From NCBI RefSeq assembly GCF_004353825.1, contig NZ_SMNA01000001.1:372001-436000 (forward strand): a DNA stretch of 64,000 nucleotides, read 5' to 3'. Position 1 is the stretch's first letter. Each line of letters opens with the position of its first letter. The stretch is from Occultella glacieicola (lineage in GTDB: Bacteria > Actinomycetota > Actinomycetes > Actinomycetales > Beutenbergiaceae). Below the pieces are notes generated by a model. It saw only the letters and a program-made list of their open reading frames with translations, was not told where the DNA came from and made no database searches. This document shows, piece after piece, positions 33,219 through 41,984 of this stretch. A program made the translations under genes and the position numbers.

Positions 33219-33337
33219 CCAGCCGATCCTTGGAGTTCCCTGGGCGACGACGGGCAGCCCTGCCCATCGGGGGCGGGTGCAGGGCCGCGAACGCGGCCGC
33301 GTCCGAACCGCTCCCGGCCCCGATTAGGCTCGAGGTC

Positions 33338-35362
33338 GTGCCCGTGATCCCCGCCCCACTGCGCTGGGTGGTCGCCGCCCTGCCGACGGCGGTGCTCGCC
33401 TGCGTCCTCGGCCTCGCGTTCTCCGGGGCGGCCGCGCCGACGCTCGTCGCCGACTCCGGGGCACTGGTCCGGTGGGGGCTTCCGGTCGTCACGGTGCTCA
33501 GCGAAGCGGCCGCGGCGGTGACCCTCGGCTCTCTCGTGCTGCTGCTGTTCGTGCTGCCCCGCCCGACGGGGCCGCGCGCGGGCGACCGGGCCGGCGGCCG
33601 GTCCCGGCCCGGCAGGGCCGACAGGGCCGATGGTGCCGCCTGGACCCTCGCGGCCCGCGTGGTCGGCTGGTCCGGGCCGGCCTGGGCGCTGCTGCTGGTC
33701 GTGGACATGGTCGTCGGCTACGCCTCGGTCGCGGGCCGCCCGCTCGGCGGTGCGGGTTTCGGCGACGAGCTCGCCTTCTACCTCACCGAGATCTCCACCG
33801 GCCGAGCCGCCCTGGTGACCGCGATCGTCGCCGCCCTCGCCTCCGTGGCGTGCGTCGCCGTCGCCGGTTACGGCACCGCGATGCTGGCCGCCGTGCTGAG
33901 CTTCTCGGTCCTGATCCCGATCGCGACCACCGGGCACGCGGCCGGCGCCGCGAACCACGAGCTCGGCATGTCCGGCCTGTTCGGCCACCTGGCCTCGGTC
34001 TGCATCTGGATGGGCGGGCTGGTGGTGCTGTGCGTGGTCGCGCCGCGGCTGGGCCGGGACCTGCGGGCCGCCGTCGGGCGGTACTCCACGGTCGCGATCT
34101 GGGCGTTCCTCGGGGTGGGCCTGTCCGGGCTCGCGAACGCGTGGATCCGGCTCGGTACGCTGTCCGCCTTCCTCACCGACTACGGGCTGATCCTGCTCGC
34201 GAAGATCGCCGCGTTCCTGCTGCTCGGGGTGTTCGGGTACGTGCACCGTGAGCGCACCATCCCGAAACTGCCGGCCGACGGCGGAACTCGCGCCGTGTTC
34301 TGGCGGCTCGCCGGGGTGGAGGTACTCGTCATGGCCGCGGCCACCGGGCTCGCGGTGGCGCTCGCCGCCACCGGCCCGCCGGTGGCGCAGGAACCGGTCG
34401 AGGGGCTGAGCCCGGCCGAGGTGCTGTCCCAGTACCCGGTGCCGCCGGAGCCGACCCTGGCCCGCTGGTTCACCGAGTGGGTCCCCGACCTGCTGTTCGG
34501 GACGATCAGCCTGGTCCTGGCCGTGCAGTACCTGCGCTGGGTGTGGCGGTTGCGCCGCCGGGGGGATGCCTGGCCGGTGGCCCGTACGGTGGTCTGGCTC
34601 GTCGCCGTCGCCGCCTTCGCCTGGGTGACCTGCGGCGGCCCGGCCGTCTACGGCCGGATCATGTTCAGCGCGCACATGCTCCAGCACATGAGCACGGTCA
34701 TGGTCATCCCGATCCTGTTCGTCCTGGCCGCCCCGGTGACGCTCGCGCTGCGGGCGCTGCCCGCCCGGCGCGACGGGTCCCGCGGGCCGCGCGAGTGGCT
34801 GCTGGCCCTGGTGCACTCCCGGGCGGCGCGGTTCTTCGGGAACCCGCTGGTGGCCGCGCTGAACTTCGTCGGCTCGATGATCGTGTTCTACTTCACGCCG
34901 CTGTTCGAGTTCGCCCTGACCACCCACCTGGGGCACATCGGCATGGTGGTGCACTTCAGCCTGGCCGGGTACATGTTCGTGAACGTCCTGATCGGGATCG
35001 ACCCCGGTCCGGCCCGGCCGAGTTACCCGCTGCGGCTGCTGCTGCTGTTCGGGACCATGGCGTTCCACGCGTTCTTCGGCATCGCGCTGATCTCGATGAC
35101 CACCCTGCTCGCCCCGGACTACTTCGGGGCGCTCGGGCTGCCCTGGGGCGTGGACGCGCTCGCGGACCAGGAGACCGGCGGTGAGATCACCTGGGGCATC
35201 GGCGAGGTGCCGAGCCTGATCCTCGCGGTGAGCCTGGCCGTGGCCTGGTCCAAGGACGACGCCCGCACCGCCAAGCGCCTCGACCGGGCCGCCGAACGCG
35301 ACGACGACGCCGAGCTCAAGGCCTACAACGCGATGCTCGAGCGGATGTCCAAGGACGGCTGA
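33338..35362 (+). CDS. CopD-CtaG fusion: copper-import/cytochrome oxidase assembly membrane protein
   Basis: A 674-residue polytopic protein. The N-terminal half has CopD-like helices, with VTAIVAALASVACVAVAGYG and the His-bearing ATTGHAAGAANHELGMSGL, and resembles copper-resistance D proteins. The C-terminal half is a CtaG-type domain: FSAHMLQHMSTVMVIPILFV, FHAFFGIALISM and conserved His/Met residues. The fusion is common in actinomycetes and probably carries copper across the membrane for cytochrome c oxidase. Start GTG 33338 lies 7 bases after TAGGCT with no ribosome site, so it is probably leaderless. csoR and copZ are 25 kb away. Confidence 0.9.
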   Translation: MPVIPAPLRWVVAALPTAVLACVLGLAFSGAAAPTLVADSGALVRWGLPVVTVLSEAAAAVTLGSLVLLLFVLPRPTGPRAGDRAGGRSRPGRADRADGAAWTLAARVVGWSGPAWALLLVVDMVVGYASVAGRPLGGAGFGDELAFYLTEISTGRAALVTAIVAALASVACVAVAGYGTAMLAAVLSFSVLIPIATTGHAAGAANHELGMSGLFGHLASVCIWMGGLVVLCVVAPRLGRDLRAAVGRYSTVAIWAFLGVGLSGLANAWIRLGTLSAFLTDYGLILLAKIAAFLLLGVFGYVHRERTIPKLPADGGTRAVFWRLAGVEVLVMAAATGLAVALAATGPPVAQEPVEGLSPAEVLSQYPVPPEPTLARWFTEWVPDLLFGTISLVLAVQYLRWVWRLRRRGDAWPVARTVVWLVAVAAFAWVTCGGPAVYGRIMFSAHMLQHMSTVMVIPILFVLAAPVTLALRALPARRDGSRGPREWLLALVHSRAARFFGNPLVAALNFVGSMIVFYFTPLFEFALTTHLGHIGMVVHFSLAGYMFVNVLIGIDPGPARPSYPLRLLLLFGTMAFHAFFGIALISMTTLLAPDYFGALGLPWGVDALADQETGGEITWGIGEVPSLILAVSLAVAWSKDDARTAKRLDRAAERDDDAELKAYNAMLERMSKDG

Positions 35363-35404
35363 CCGCCACTCCTTGACCGAGGCGGGTCGCGACCCTGCCA
35401 GCGG

Positions 35405-36328
35405 TCAGCAGGTGGCGAGCAGCCGGGGCAGCACGATGGTGGAGAGGTACTCGCCGTACCCGGGCGGCCAGTCCGGGACATCCGTGGTGACCGGATAGGC
35501 GAGTACGGCCACCACGCAACTGCGGTCGGTGGTCCACGCCTCGGCGGTGAGACCCCACTCGGGGCCGGAGTACGTGCGGCCCTCGGCGCCCGGGACCTCG
35601 AGCGACGTCGTCGGGCTGCCCGCCGGCTGACCAGGTGTGATGTCGATGCCCCGGTTCGTGCGGAATGTGAACCCGACGCCGCTGGGTGACTCGTAGGCGC
35701 CGCCGACCACGGTGTCCATGACGCGGACCGCCGCCGCGAACTCGAGCCCGAGCTCGGCGCCGAGATCGTCGGCCACGAGGGTCGCGTACGGCTCCGCGGC
35801 GGCGCCCTCGAGCAGCGTTCCGGTGGTCAGCGCGTCACTCGTCAACGACGTGGTGGTGGCGACGTCCTCGTCCTCGGGGGTGTTCAGGGACGGGAACGTC
35901 TCGAGAATCTCGAAGGTGTAGGCGTCGAGCACCAGCGCGGACTCCGCCGGCCAGGACGGGTTCACCGGGACGGGGCACGGCGGTGTTTCGGTCGTGTACG
36001 CGACACCGTTCGCGTCCCGGTCGATGCTGTCGACGATCGTCATCGTGACCGTGTCGACGACGACCGTTGCAGGGTGTGCCAGGATCTCGGGCTCCAGGTC
36101 GGCAGGGTCCTCCGGGGTGGAGCCCCACACGGTGACGTAGCTCGAGCCCGGCTCGTACGCCACGAGGTCCGCTGCGGCCTCGGCGCAGTCCGGCGTCTCG
36201 GGCGTGGCGTTCGTGGCGGTGGCCGCCGGCGGTGTGGTGTCCGCCGGGTCGTCCGCGGCTGCCGTGGCACACGCTGACAGAGTCAGGACGAGCGTGCTCA
36301 CTGCGACGATGATCCGAGTGCGATGCAC
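35405..36328 (-). CDS. Lipoprotein of unknown function
   Basis: A 307-residue exported protein. The N-terminus MHRTRIIVAVSTLVLTLSAC ends in a lipobox (LSAC), so lipid attachment to the Cys at residue 20 is expected. A Thr/Pro/Ala-rich linker (about 22-45) follows, then a Cys-poor beta-rich domain with no family I recognise. GTG 36328 is preferred because AAGGGGG stands 7 bases upstream. The frame continues further, but the extra residues lack signal features. It is convergent with the CopD-CtaG gene, so a functional link is not supported by an operon. Confidence 0.75.
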   Translation of the reverse strand: MHRTRIIVAVSTLVLTLSACATAAADDPADTTPPAATATNATPETPDCAEAAADLVAYEPGSSYVTVWGSTPEDPADLEPEILAHPATVVVDTVTMTIVDSIDRDANGVAYTTETPPCPVPVNPSWPAESALVLDAYTFEILETFPSLNTPEDEDVATTTSLTSDALTTGTLLEGAAAEPYATLVADDLGAELGLEFAAAVRVMDTVVGGAYESPSGVGFTFRTNRGIDITPGQPAGSPTTSLEVPGAEGRTYSGPEWGLTAEAWTTDRSCVVAVLAYPVTTDVPDWPPGYGEYLSTIVLPRLLATC

Positions 36329-36490
36329 GAGCGGCCCCCTTGACGTCGGCTCCCTGCCGGCACTGGCGGGCGACCGCGCCAGTCTGCCAGAACCTGCGTC
36401 TCGACGTGGAGTGCCGAGACCTCCTCTCCGGTGCGCGGGACCCGTAGGGACGTCAAGGGCACACTCGGTCACTCGGTGATGGCAGCGCGA
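36329..36490. other. Intergenic stretch without an identified gene
   Basis: About 160 bases between the lipoprotein start and the 3' end of the acetylxylan esterase gene. Frames here are short and overlapping, and I see no clear promoter element beyond the lipoprotein ribosome site. Confidence 0.4.
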
Positions 36491-37474
36491 TCAGCGGCGA
36501 TGGGTCGCGATGTGGGCGAGGGTGCCGGCGACGCACTCCGCGTCCTCCCGGTCCTGACCCGGGTACTCGGTGTGGCCGGCGGAGCGCACGTACAGTTCCT
36601 TCGGCCCGGCGAGGCCGTTGTGGACGGCGAACTGGCCCGGCGGCGGCACGGCGGGATCCCAGAGTGCGGCCTCCACCCGGGTCGGGACGGTGATCCGGGT
36701 GGCCGAGGTCGAGGCGTCGAAGAACCGCAGTACCTCACGGGCCTCGGGGTGCGCGGCGACGTGGTGGCGCACCGACTCCCCGCTGCCGGTGCACGGCATC
36801 CGCAGCCGCAGGTCGTGCTGGCCGAAGCTCGGCACCACCAGCGTGGCGCCGAAGAAGCGGTCGTCCCAGGGCAGCGCAAGGGCGCCCTGCCCGCCGCCGA
36901 AGCTCGCGCCGTGGAAGTACAGCGGCAGGTCCCCGGCGAGCCGGGTCAGGGCGGTCGCGGCGCACCAGAGGTCGGCGGCGCACCCACCGAGGATGTACGT
37001 CGCCACCGAGCCGATGCCCACCAGCACGTGCTCCGCGCCGACCGCAGGGACGCCGTCGATCAGGCTCGCGGCCGGCAGCCCGCGGGCGACCGGGAAGAGG
37101 GCGGCGGCGTCCGCCGGGACCCCGGCCAGATCCGGGGCCATCCGCCCGCCGTACCCGTGGCTGACCACGAGCCCGAGCTCCGGCGACCCGGCCACCGGCA
37201 GCGCGAGCCATCCGCCGAGCGTCAGACCGTCGGTGGTCCGGAACCGCACGGCGTGCAGCTCGTGGACGCCCGTGCGCCCGATCGGGGTGAGCACCGGCGA
37301 CGGGTCGACCTCCCGGGCCCGTGCCGCGAGATCCCGCCAGAATGCGTCGAAGCCCGGTGGTGCCGGCACCGGCTCGACGGCGAGCAGGTCCGGCAGGTCG
37401 TGGCCGTAGGTGGCGTCGGCGGTGTCGGTGCCGAACCACTCCTCGAACGGGGGGCGCCGGCTCGTCGTGGTCAC
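36491..37474 (-). CDS. Acetylxylan esterase (AXE1 family) alpha/beta-hydrolase
   Basis: A 327-residue carbohydrate esterase 7-like enzyme. PPGFDAFWRDLAARAREVDP near the N-terminus and VHELHAVRFRTTDGLTLGGWL are typical of AXE1. The nucleophile motif is LYFHGASFGGGQGALAL (G-x-S-x-G) near residue 190, with the acid and base expected near TVPTRVEAALWDPAVPP and AGHTEYPGQ. There is no signal peptide, so it acts inside the cell on imported acetylated sugars or on cephalosporin-like esters. The start is GTG 37474, 6 bases after TAACGT. It is divergent from the S9 peptidase, with a nested palindrome between them. Confidence 0.88.
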   Translation of the reverse strand: MTTTSRRPPFEEWFGTDTADATYGHDLPDLLAVEPVPAPPGFDAFWRDLAARAREVDPSPVLTPIGRTGVHELHAVRFRTTDGLTLGGWLALPVAGSPELGLVVSHGYGGRMAPDLAGVPADAAALFPVARGLPAASLIDGVPAVGAEHVLVGIGSVATYILGGCAADLWCAATALTRLAGDLPLYFHGASFGGGQGALALPWDDRFFGATLVVPSFGQHDLRLRMPCTGSGESVRHHVAAHPEAREVLRFFDASTSATRITVPTRVEAALWDPAVPPPGQFAVHNGLAGPKELYVRSAGHTEYPGQDREDAECVAGTLAHIATHRR

Positions 37475-37538
37475 GCCGCAACGTTATCGATGCCCGCACC
37501 GGTGCCGTCGCCGCCGAGGGCGACCCTCGAACGATTCG

Positions 37539-37579
37539 TCCGACGATGGTTGAAACCTTCGAAGGTGAACGTCGTCGGA
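37539..37579. promoter_or_regulatory. Nested palindrome between esterase and S9 peptidase genes
   Basis: A perfect 12-base palindrome, ACCTTCGAAGGT (37555-37566), is enclosed by TCCGACGA (37539-37546) and its inverted copy TCGTCGGA (37572-37579). The block lies in the 166-base spacer between divergent genes, and no regulator gene is adjacent. It could be an operator or a small hairpin. The outer arms are separated by 25 bases. Confidence 0.6.
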
Positions 37580-37640
37580 TCGGTACCGAGTCCGGCCGCG
37601 AGTGACGACACGGCGCAGGTTCGCGTGATAGGACCGTGCG

Positions 37641-39851
37641 GTGACCACCAACACGTTCGGCAATGACGCGACCACCCCACCCGCCGCCGCGGCGAGCACG
37701 GCCGACACCCCGGCCAACGCGACCGGCACCTCCCCGGCTCCCGGGTCCGGCGAGGCCGCCGCCCCGCCCACCCCCTTCCACGACCTCGACGCCTACCTCG
37801 CGCTGCCCCGCGTGGGCGGCCTGACGATGTCCCCGGACGGCACCCGCCTGGTCGTGGGTGTCGCCGCCCTGAACCACGACTCGACGGCGTACGTCACCTC
37901 GCAGTGGGACGTGGACCCGGCGGGGGAGCGGCCCGCGCGTCGGATCACCCGCGGCACGAAGGGCGAGAGCCAGGCCACGTTCACCGCGGCCGGCGACCTG
38001 CTGTTCGTCGCGAAGCGGGCCACCGCCGAGACCGGCGAGGACAAGGCCAAGCCGGCCCTGTGGGTGCTGCCCGCCGGCGGCGGGGAGGCCCGGGTGCTGG
38101 CCACCAGGCCCGGCGGCGTCGGCGGCATCACCGCGGCCCGCGCCGCGGACACGGTGGTCGTCACGGCGGACACGCTGCCCTCGGCCACGGACACCGAGTC
38201 CGAGCAGAGGCTGCGGGACCTGCGCTCGGACACGAAGGTGAACGCCATCCTGCACACCGGTTACCCGGTCCGGTACTGGGACTCCGACCTCGGCCCGGAC
38301 CGACCCCGGCTGTACGTCGCGGAGGCGACCTCCGCCGTCGTCGCGGATGCTCCGGACGAGGCGCCGGAGGCGCCGGCCGACCCCGACGCGCCCCTCGACC
38401 TGCGCGACCTGACCCCGGACGCCGGCGCCCACCTGACCAACACCGGGCTCGACCTGAGCGCCGACGGGACCACCGTGGTCACCTCCTGGAACCGCCCGAT
38501 GGCCAAGGGCGCGGTGCGGTCGATCCTGGTGCGCATCGACGTGGCCTCCGGAGAGCGCACCACGATCGCCGACGAACCGGAGGCGGAGTTCGGCGGCGCC
38601 CGCATCAGCCCGGACGGCAGCCGCGTCGCGTACATCCGCGAGACCCTGTCCACCCCGGAGACCGCGCCCGTGGTCACGCTCCACGTCGCCGGCATCGACG
38701 GCACGTCCCCGCAGCGGCTCGGGGCCGACTGGGACGACTGGCCGGCGTCGCTGACGTGGCTGCCGGACGGCTCCGGGCTGCTCGTGACCGCGGACGACGA
38801 CGGCCGCTCGCCGGTGTTCAAGCTCACCCTGGACGGTGAGCGCAGCCGGCTCACCCCGGACGACGCCGCGTACACCGACGTGGTCGTGGCCCCGGACGGG
38901 TCGGCCGCCTACGCGCTGCGCAGCTCCTACGAGTTCCCGGCCGAGGTGGTCCGGATCGATCTGTCCGAGGGCGCCGCCGACCCGGTCACGGCACTGCGCT
39001 CGCCGGCCCCGCGCCCGAGCCTGCCCGGCACCCTCACGGAGGTCGAGACGACCGCCGCCGACGGCGCCCGGGTGCGGGCCTGGCTGGCCGTGCCCGAGGG
39101 TGCCACCGAGGCCGACCCCGCCCCGCTGGTGCTGTGGATCCACGGCGGCCCGCTCGGTTCGTGGAACGCCTGGAGCTGGCGCTGGTGCCCCTGGCTGCTG
39201 GTCGCGCAGGGCTACGCGGTGCTGCTCCCGGACCCGGCGCTGAGCACCGGCTACGGCCAGGACTTCATCCAGCGTGGCTGGGGCGCGTGGGGTGCGGCGC
39301 CGTACACCGACCTGATGGCGGTGACCGACGCCGCGGAGGCGTTGCCCGAGATCGACGCCACCCGGACCGGCGCGATGGGCGGCTCGTTCGGCGGCTACAT
39401 GGCGAACTGGGTGGCCGGCCACACCGACCGGTTCAACGGGATCGTCACGCACGCGAGCCTGTGGGCCCTGGACGGGTTCGGCACCACCACGGACGCCGGC
39501 TACTTCTGGGGCCGGGAGATGACCCCGCAGATGGCGCTCGCCAACTCGCCGCACCTGTCCGTGGAGAAGATCGCCACCCCGATGCTCGTGATCCACGGGG
39601 ACAAGGACTACCGGGTGCCGATCGGCGAGGGCCTGCGGCTCTGGTACGAACTGCTCAGCAAGTCGGCGCTGCCGGCGGACGAGGACGGCCACAGCCCACA
39701 CCGGTTCCTGTACTTCCCGGACGAGAACCACTGGGTGCTCACCCCGCAGCACGCGAAGGTCTGGTACCAGGTGGTCTCCGCCTTCCTGGCCGAGCACGTG
39801 CTCGGCCGGACCGGGGACGAGGCGCCGTCGCTGCCGGAGTCGCTCGGGTAG
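37641..39851 (+). CDS. S9-family prolyl oligopeptidase (acylaminoacyl-peptidase-like)
   Basis: A 736-residue serine peptidase with an Ala/Thr/Pro-rich N-terminus. The middle part (about 60-440) is a beta-propeller with repeats such as FGGARISPDGSRVAYIRE and DVVVAPDGSAAYALRSS. The C-terminal alpha/beta-hydrolase has the nucleophile in GAMGGSFGGYMANWV, Asp in VIHGDKDYRVP and His in FPDENHWVLTP. It cleaves short peptides in the cytoplasm. GTG 37641 lies 6 bases after TAGGAC, again a leaderless pattern. It shares a palindromic spacer with the divergent acetylxylan esterase gene. Confidence 0.93.
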   Translation: MTTNTFGNDATTPPAAAASTADTPANATGTSPAPGSGEAAAPPTPFHDLDAYLALPRVGGLTMSPDGTRLVVGVAALNHDSTAYVTSQWDVDPAGERPARRITRGTKGESQATFTAAGDLLFVAKRATAETGEDKAKPALWVLPAGGGEARVLATRPGGVGGITAARAADTVVVTADTLPSATDTESEQRLRDLRSDTKVNAILHTGYPVRYWDSDLGPDRPRLYVAEATSAVVADAPDEAPEAPADPDAPLDLRDLTPDAGAHLTNTGLDLSADGTTVVTSWNRPMAKGAVRSILVRIDVASGERTTIADEPEAEFGGARISPDGSRVAYIRETLSTPETAPVVTLHVAGIDGTSPQRLGADWDDWPASLTWLPDGSGLLVTADDDGRSPVFKLTLDGERSRLTPDDAAYTDVVVAPDGSAAYALRSSYEFPAEVVRIDLSEGAADPVTALRSPAPRPSLPGTLTEVETTAADGARVRAWLAVPEGATEADPAPLVLWIHGGPLGSWNAWSWRWCPWLLVAQGYAVLLPDPALSTGYGQDFIQRGWGAWGAAPYTDLMAVTDAAEALPEIDATRTGAMGGSFGGYMANWVAGHTDRFNGIVTHASLWALDGFGTTTDAGYFWGREMTPQMALANSPHLSVEKIATPMLVIHGDKDYRVPIGEGLRLWYELLSKSALPADEDGHSPHRFLYFPDENHWVLTPQHAKVWYQVVSAFLAEHVLGRTGDEAPSLPESLG

Positions 39852-39852
39852 G

Positions 39853-40563
39853 TCAGCCGACGGCGAGGTCGTCCAGGGCGAGGTCGGAGCCCACGATCGC
39901 GACCTGGACGCCGCCGTCGACCACGGTGACCTCGGTGAGCTCGACGCCCTCCGGCAACTGCTCGATCGGCACGTCCATGCCGCCGAGGTCGCCGAGCAGG
40001 TTCCCCGGGATGTCCTCGGCGGCCACGCTCGCGCCGCCGATGCTGAAGCTGACCGGGGTCACGCTGATCGCGTTCCCGTTCGCGACCGGCTCCAGCCCGA
40101 CCGTGACCGGGAGCCCGAGCAGGCTCGCCGTCGCCACCAGTTGGCCGTCGACCACGTCGATACCGACGCCCTCGGGCACGTCCTCGGAGGAGGCCAGGGC
40201 GGCCTGCAGGGTCTCGACCGGCAGGGTCATCCGCAGGTCGAGGTCGTCGATGGTGCGAGGCTCACCCGTGCTCACGCCGAGCAGTCGCACGTCCACGTCC
40301 TGGAACGTCAGGTCCTGATATGTGGCCGATGCGGACGTGAACCGCACGTCGTCGAGCCGGCCCATGAGCACCTGGGGCAGGAACAGGAGGCCGCCGATCT
40401 CGACGTCGATGTCACCGGAGAGCTCCGGCACCGACGTGGTGATCTCGTCCTCGAGCTGGGCCTCGGTCTGCGCCACCAGGTAGCGGTCGACGGCGAACGC
40501 GGCGCCGAGCAGCACGACCAGGAGCACCAGGGTGCCGAGCAGGATCTTCCATCCGCGGGACAT
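39853..40563 (-). CDS. DUF2993 family protein, membrane-anchored
   Basis: A 236-residue protein with one N-terminal transmembrane helix (WKILLGTLVLLVVLLGAAFAV) and an extracytoplasmic beta-rich domain with long alternating hydrophobic strands (e.g. VPELSGDIDVEIGGLLFLPQ and VTVVDGGVQVAIVGSDLALD). This matches DUF2993, a lipid-binding-like family common in actinomycetes, function unknown. ATG 40563 lies 7 bases after TACCGT (plus-strand ACGGTA 40571-40576) with no ribosome site, so it is probably leaderless. A GTG at 40572 is less likely. It is convergent with the S9 peptidase, 1 base apart. Confidence 0.83.
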   Translation of the reverse strand: MSRGWKILLGTLVLLVVLLGAAFAVDRYLVAQTEAQLEDEITTSVPELSGDIDVEIGGLLFLPQVLMGRLDDVRFTSASATYQDLTFQDVDVRLLGVSTGEPRTIDDLDLRMTLPVETLQAALASSEDVPEGVGIDVVDGQLVATASLLGLPVTVGLEPVANGNAISVTPVSFSIGGASVAAEDIPGNLLGDLGGMDVPIEQLPEGVELTEVTVVDGGVQVAIVGSDLALDDLAVG

Positions 40564-40581
40564 GGGCCCCACGGTAAGCGA

Positions 40582-41301
40582 TCAACCCTGGGAACCACCC
40601 AGGTGATCACCGAGGAACGCCAGGGTGACCGGCCAGGCCGCGGCGGCGGCACGCGCGTGGTGGAACATCGGGTTCGGGTTGTCGAAGGCGTGACCGGCGC
40701 CCTCGTGCAACCGGAACTCGGCGCTGCCGTTGTCAGCGGTGACCGCGGCCCGGATCGTCTCGACCGACTCCAGGGGGATGTAGGCGTCCTCGGTCCCGAA
40801 GTGGTGCAGGCTCGGCGCCGTGATCGCCGGCGCCAGGGCGAGCAGGGCCGGCAGTGCCGAGCCGTAGTAGGAGACCAACGCGTCCACAGGCTCGAGCGCG
40901 GCCACGTTGAACGCGAGCCCGCCGCCGTAGCAGAAGCCGACCACGCCGACGCCGCCGCTGACCTCGGGGGCCGCCCGCAGCGCCGCCAGGGTCACGCGCG
41001 CGTCGCCGAGGGCATCCGCCCACGGCAACCGCCCGGCCAGCGCCATCCCACGCTCGAGCACGTCGGGCGCCGCCTCGTCGAGCTCGCCGTCCGCCAGCCG
41101 CCAGTACAGCTGCGGCGCGTACACGACGTACCCGGCCCGCGCCAGATCCGCGGCGCGGCCGCGGATGTACTCGCTGACGCCGAAGATCTCCTGCAGCAGG
41201 AGCAGGCCGGGGCCGGTGCCCGACGGCGGCCGCCACCGGTGCACGGGCAGGTCGCCGGAGTCCGTGGTGAGGGTGAGCACGTCATGGGTCGGGTCGGTCA
41301 T
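40582..41301 (-). CDS. Dienelactone hydrolase family protein
   Basis: A 239-residue alpha/beta-hydrolase. The cysteine nucleophile lies in VGVVGFCYGGGLAFNVA (GFCYGG) near residue 120, the Asp in HFGTEDAYIPLESV and the His in HEGAGHAFDNP, the Cys-Asp-His triad of dienelactone hydrolases. The DLH family opens lactone rings in chlorocatechol breakdown or acts as carboxylesterase. An aromatic pathway is not visible here. ATG 41301 lies 7 bases after TACGGT and has no ribosome site. The DUF2993 gene starts on the same strand 18 bases after its stop and has its own -10-like hexamer. Confidence 0.9.
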   Translation of the reverse strand: MTDPTHDVLTLTTDSGDLPVHRWRPPSGTGPGLLLLQEIFGVSEYIRGRAADLARAGYVVYAPQLYWRLADGELDEAAPDVLERGMALAGRLPWADALGDARVTLAALRAAPEVSGGVGVVGFCYGGGLAFNVAALEPVDALVSYYGSALPALLALAPAITAPSLHHFGTEDAYIPLESVETIRAAVTADNGSAEFRLHEGAGHAFDNPNPMFHHARAAAAAWPVTLAFLGDHLGGSQG

Positions 41302-41397
41302 GATCGTCACCGTAGCTCGCCGCGTTCCCTCCCGCGGGGGAGCACCATCACCGGATCGCGGGATCTGCCGAGTTGCCCGGTCGGCGAGCGTGGAGGC

Positions 41398-41853
41398 ATG
41401 ACCACACAGACTGCAGGACAGACCGCCCAGGTGGCGCCGTCGACGACGGCTCGCACACCGAACCGCCTCACCATCGTCGCCGGCTGGTCGACGGTGGTCA
41501 TCGCCGCCGCTCACACGGCGGTCTTCGCGGGCAACCCCTACTGGGCCGACTGGCTCGGCGGCGCGATCCGGAACGGTACGGCCGACGTCGGGGCGATCGC
41601 CACGTTCTGGGCCCTGCCCGGCAGTTTCGTGCCGATCGCCATCCTGTTCGGGCTGCTGACCGTTCGGCTCGGGCGCCGCGGGGAGCGGCTGCCGGGCTAC
41701 GCCGGCTGGGTGCTGCTCGGCTGGTCCCTCGGCTGCGCCTACATGGTCGGACCGAGCGGCTTCCTGCTGGTCCTGGTGCCCGCGATCCTGCTCATCGTCG
41801 CCTCACTGCCCCGGTTCCGTCCGGACGTCGGTGACCGGAGCGCGCACCGCTGA
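41398..41853 (+). CDS. DUF6463-like integral membrane protein
   Basis: A 151-residue protein with four hydrophobic segments after a polar N-terminus: LTIVAGWSTVVIAAAHTAVF, VGAIATFWALPGSFVPIAIL, GYAGWVLLGWSLGCAYMVG and GFLLVLVPAILLIVASL. The AHTAVFAGNPYW loop is characteristic of DUF6463-type membrane proteins of actinomycetes, function unknown. ATG 41398 has TGGAGG immediately upstream. It is divergent from the dienelactone hydrolase gene. Confidence 0.75.
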   Translation: MTTQTAGQTAQVAPSTTARTPNRLTIVAGWSTVVIAAAHTAVFAGNPYWADWLGGAIRNGTADVGAIATFWALPGSFVPIAILFGLLTVRLGRRGERLPGYAGWVLLGWSLGCAYMVGPSGFLLVLVPAILLIVASLPRFRPDVGDRSAHR

Positions 41854-41897
41854 AATTCCGTTGCCCGGCGCGCGCATCGGAACCTACCGTCGCCGTC

Positions 41898-41984
41898 ATG
41901 AGCAACTACTTCATGATGGTGCGTCGTGTCCGGGAACGGGCAGCGACGCTGGGGCTGGCACCGGCTCCGGACGACCTGGGCTGA
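41898..41984 (+). CDS. Possible leader peptide overlapping the Erm-type gene
   Basis: ATG 41898 opens a 28-codon frame (MSNYFMMVRRVRERAATLGL, then APAPDDLG) that ends at TGA 41982-41984. The Erm gene start (GTG 41926) lies inside it in another frame. TACCGT at 41885-41890, 7 bases upstream, is a good leaderless promoter, and no other promoter serves the Erm gene. Known erm genes are often controlled by short leader peptides that stall on macrolides. Here that function is only inferred from position, and it may instead be a chance frame. Confidence 0.4.
   Translation: MSNYFMMVRRVRERAATLGLAPAPDDLG

Noticed and set aside
36735-39797. 1020-codon minus-strand frame across the S9 peptidase gene
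   Set aside because: It overlaps the peptidase gene, which has all catalytic motifs, on the other strand. High GC creates such long open shadows.
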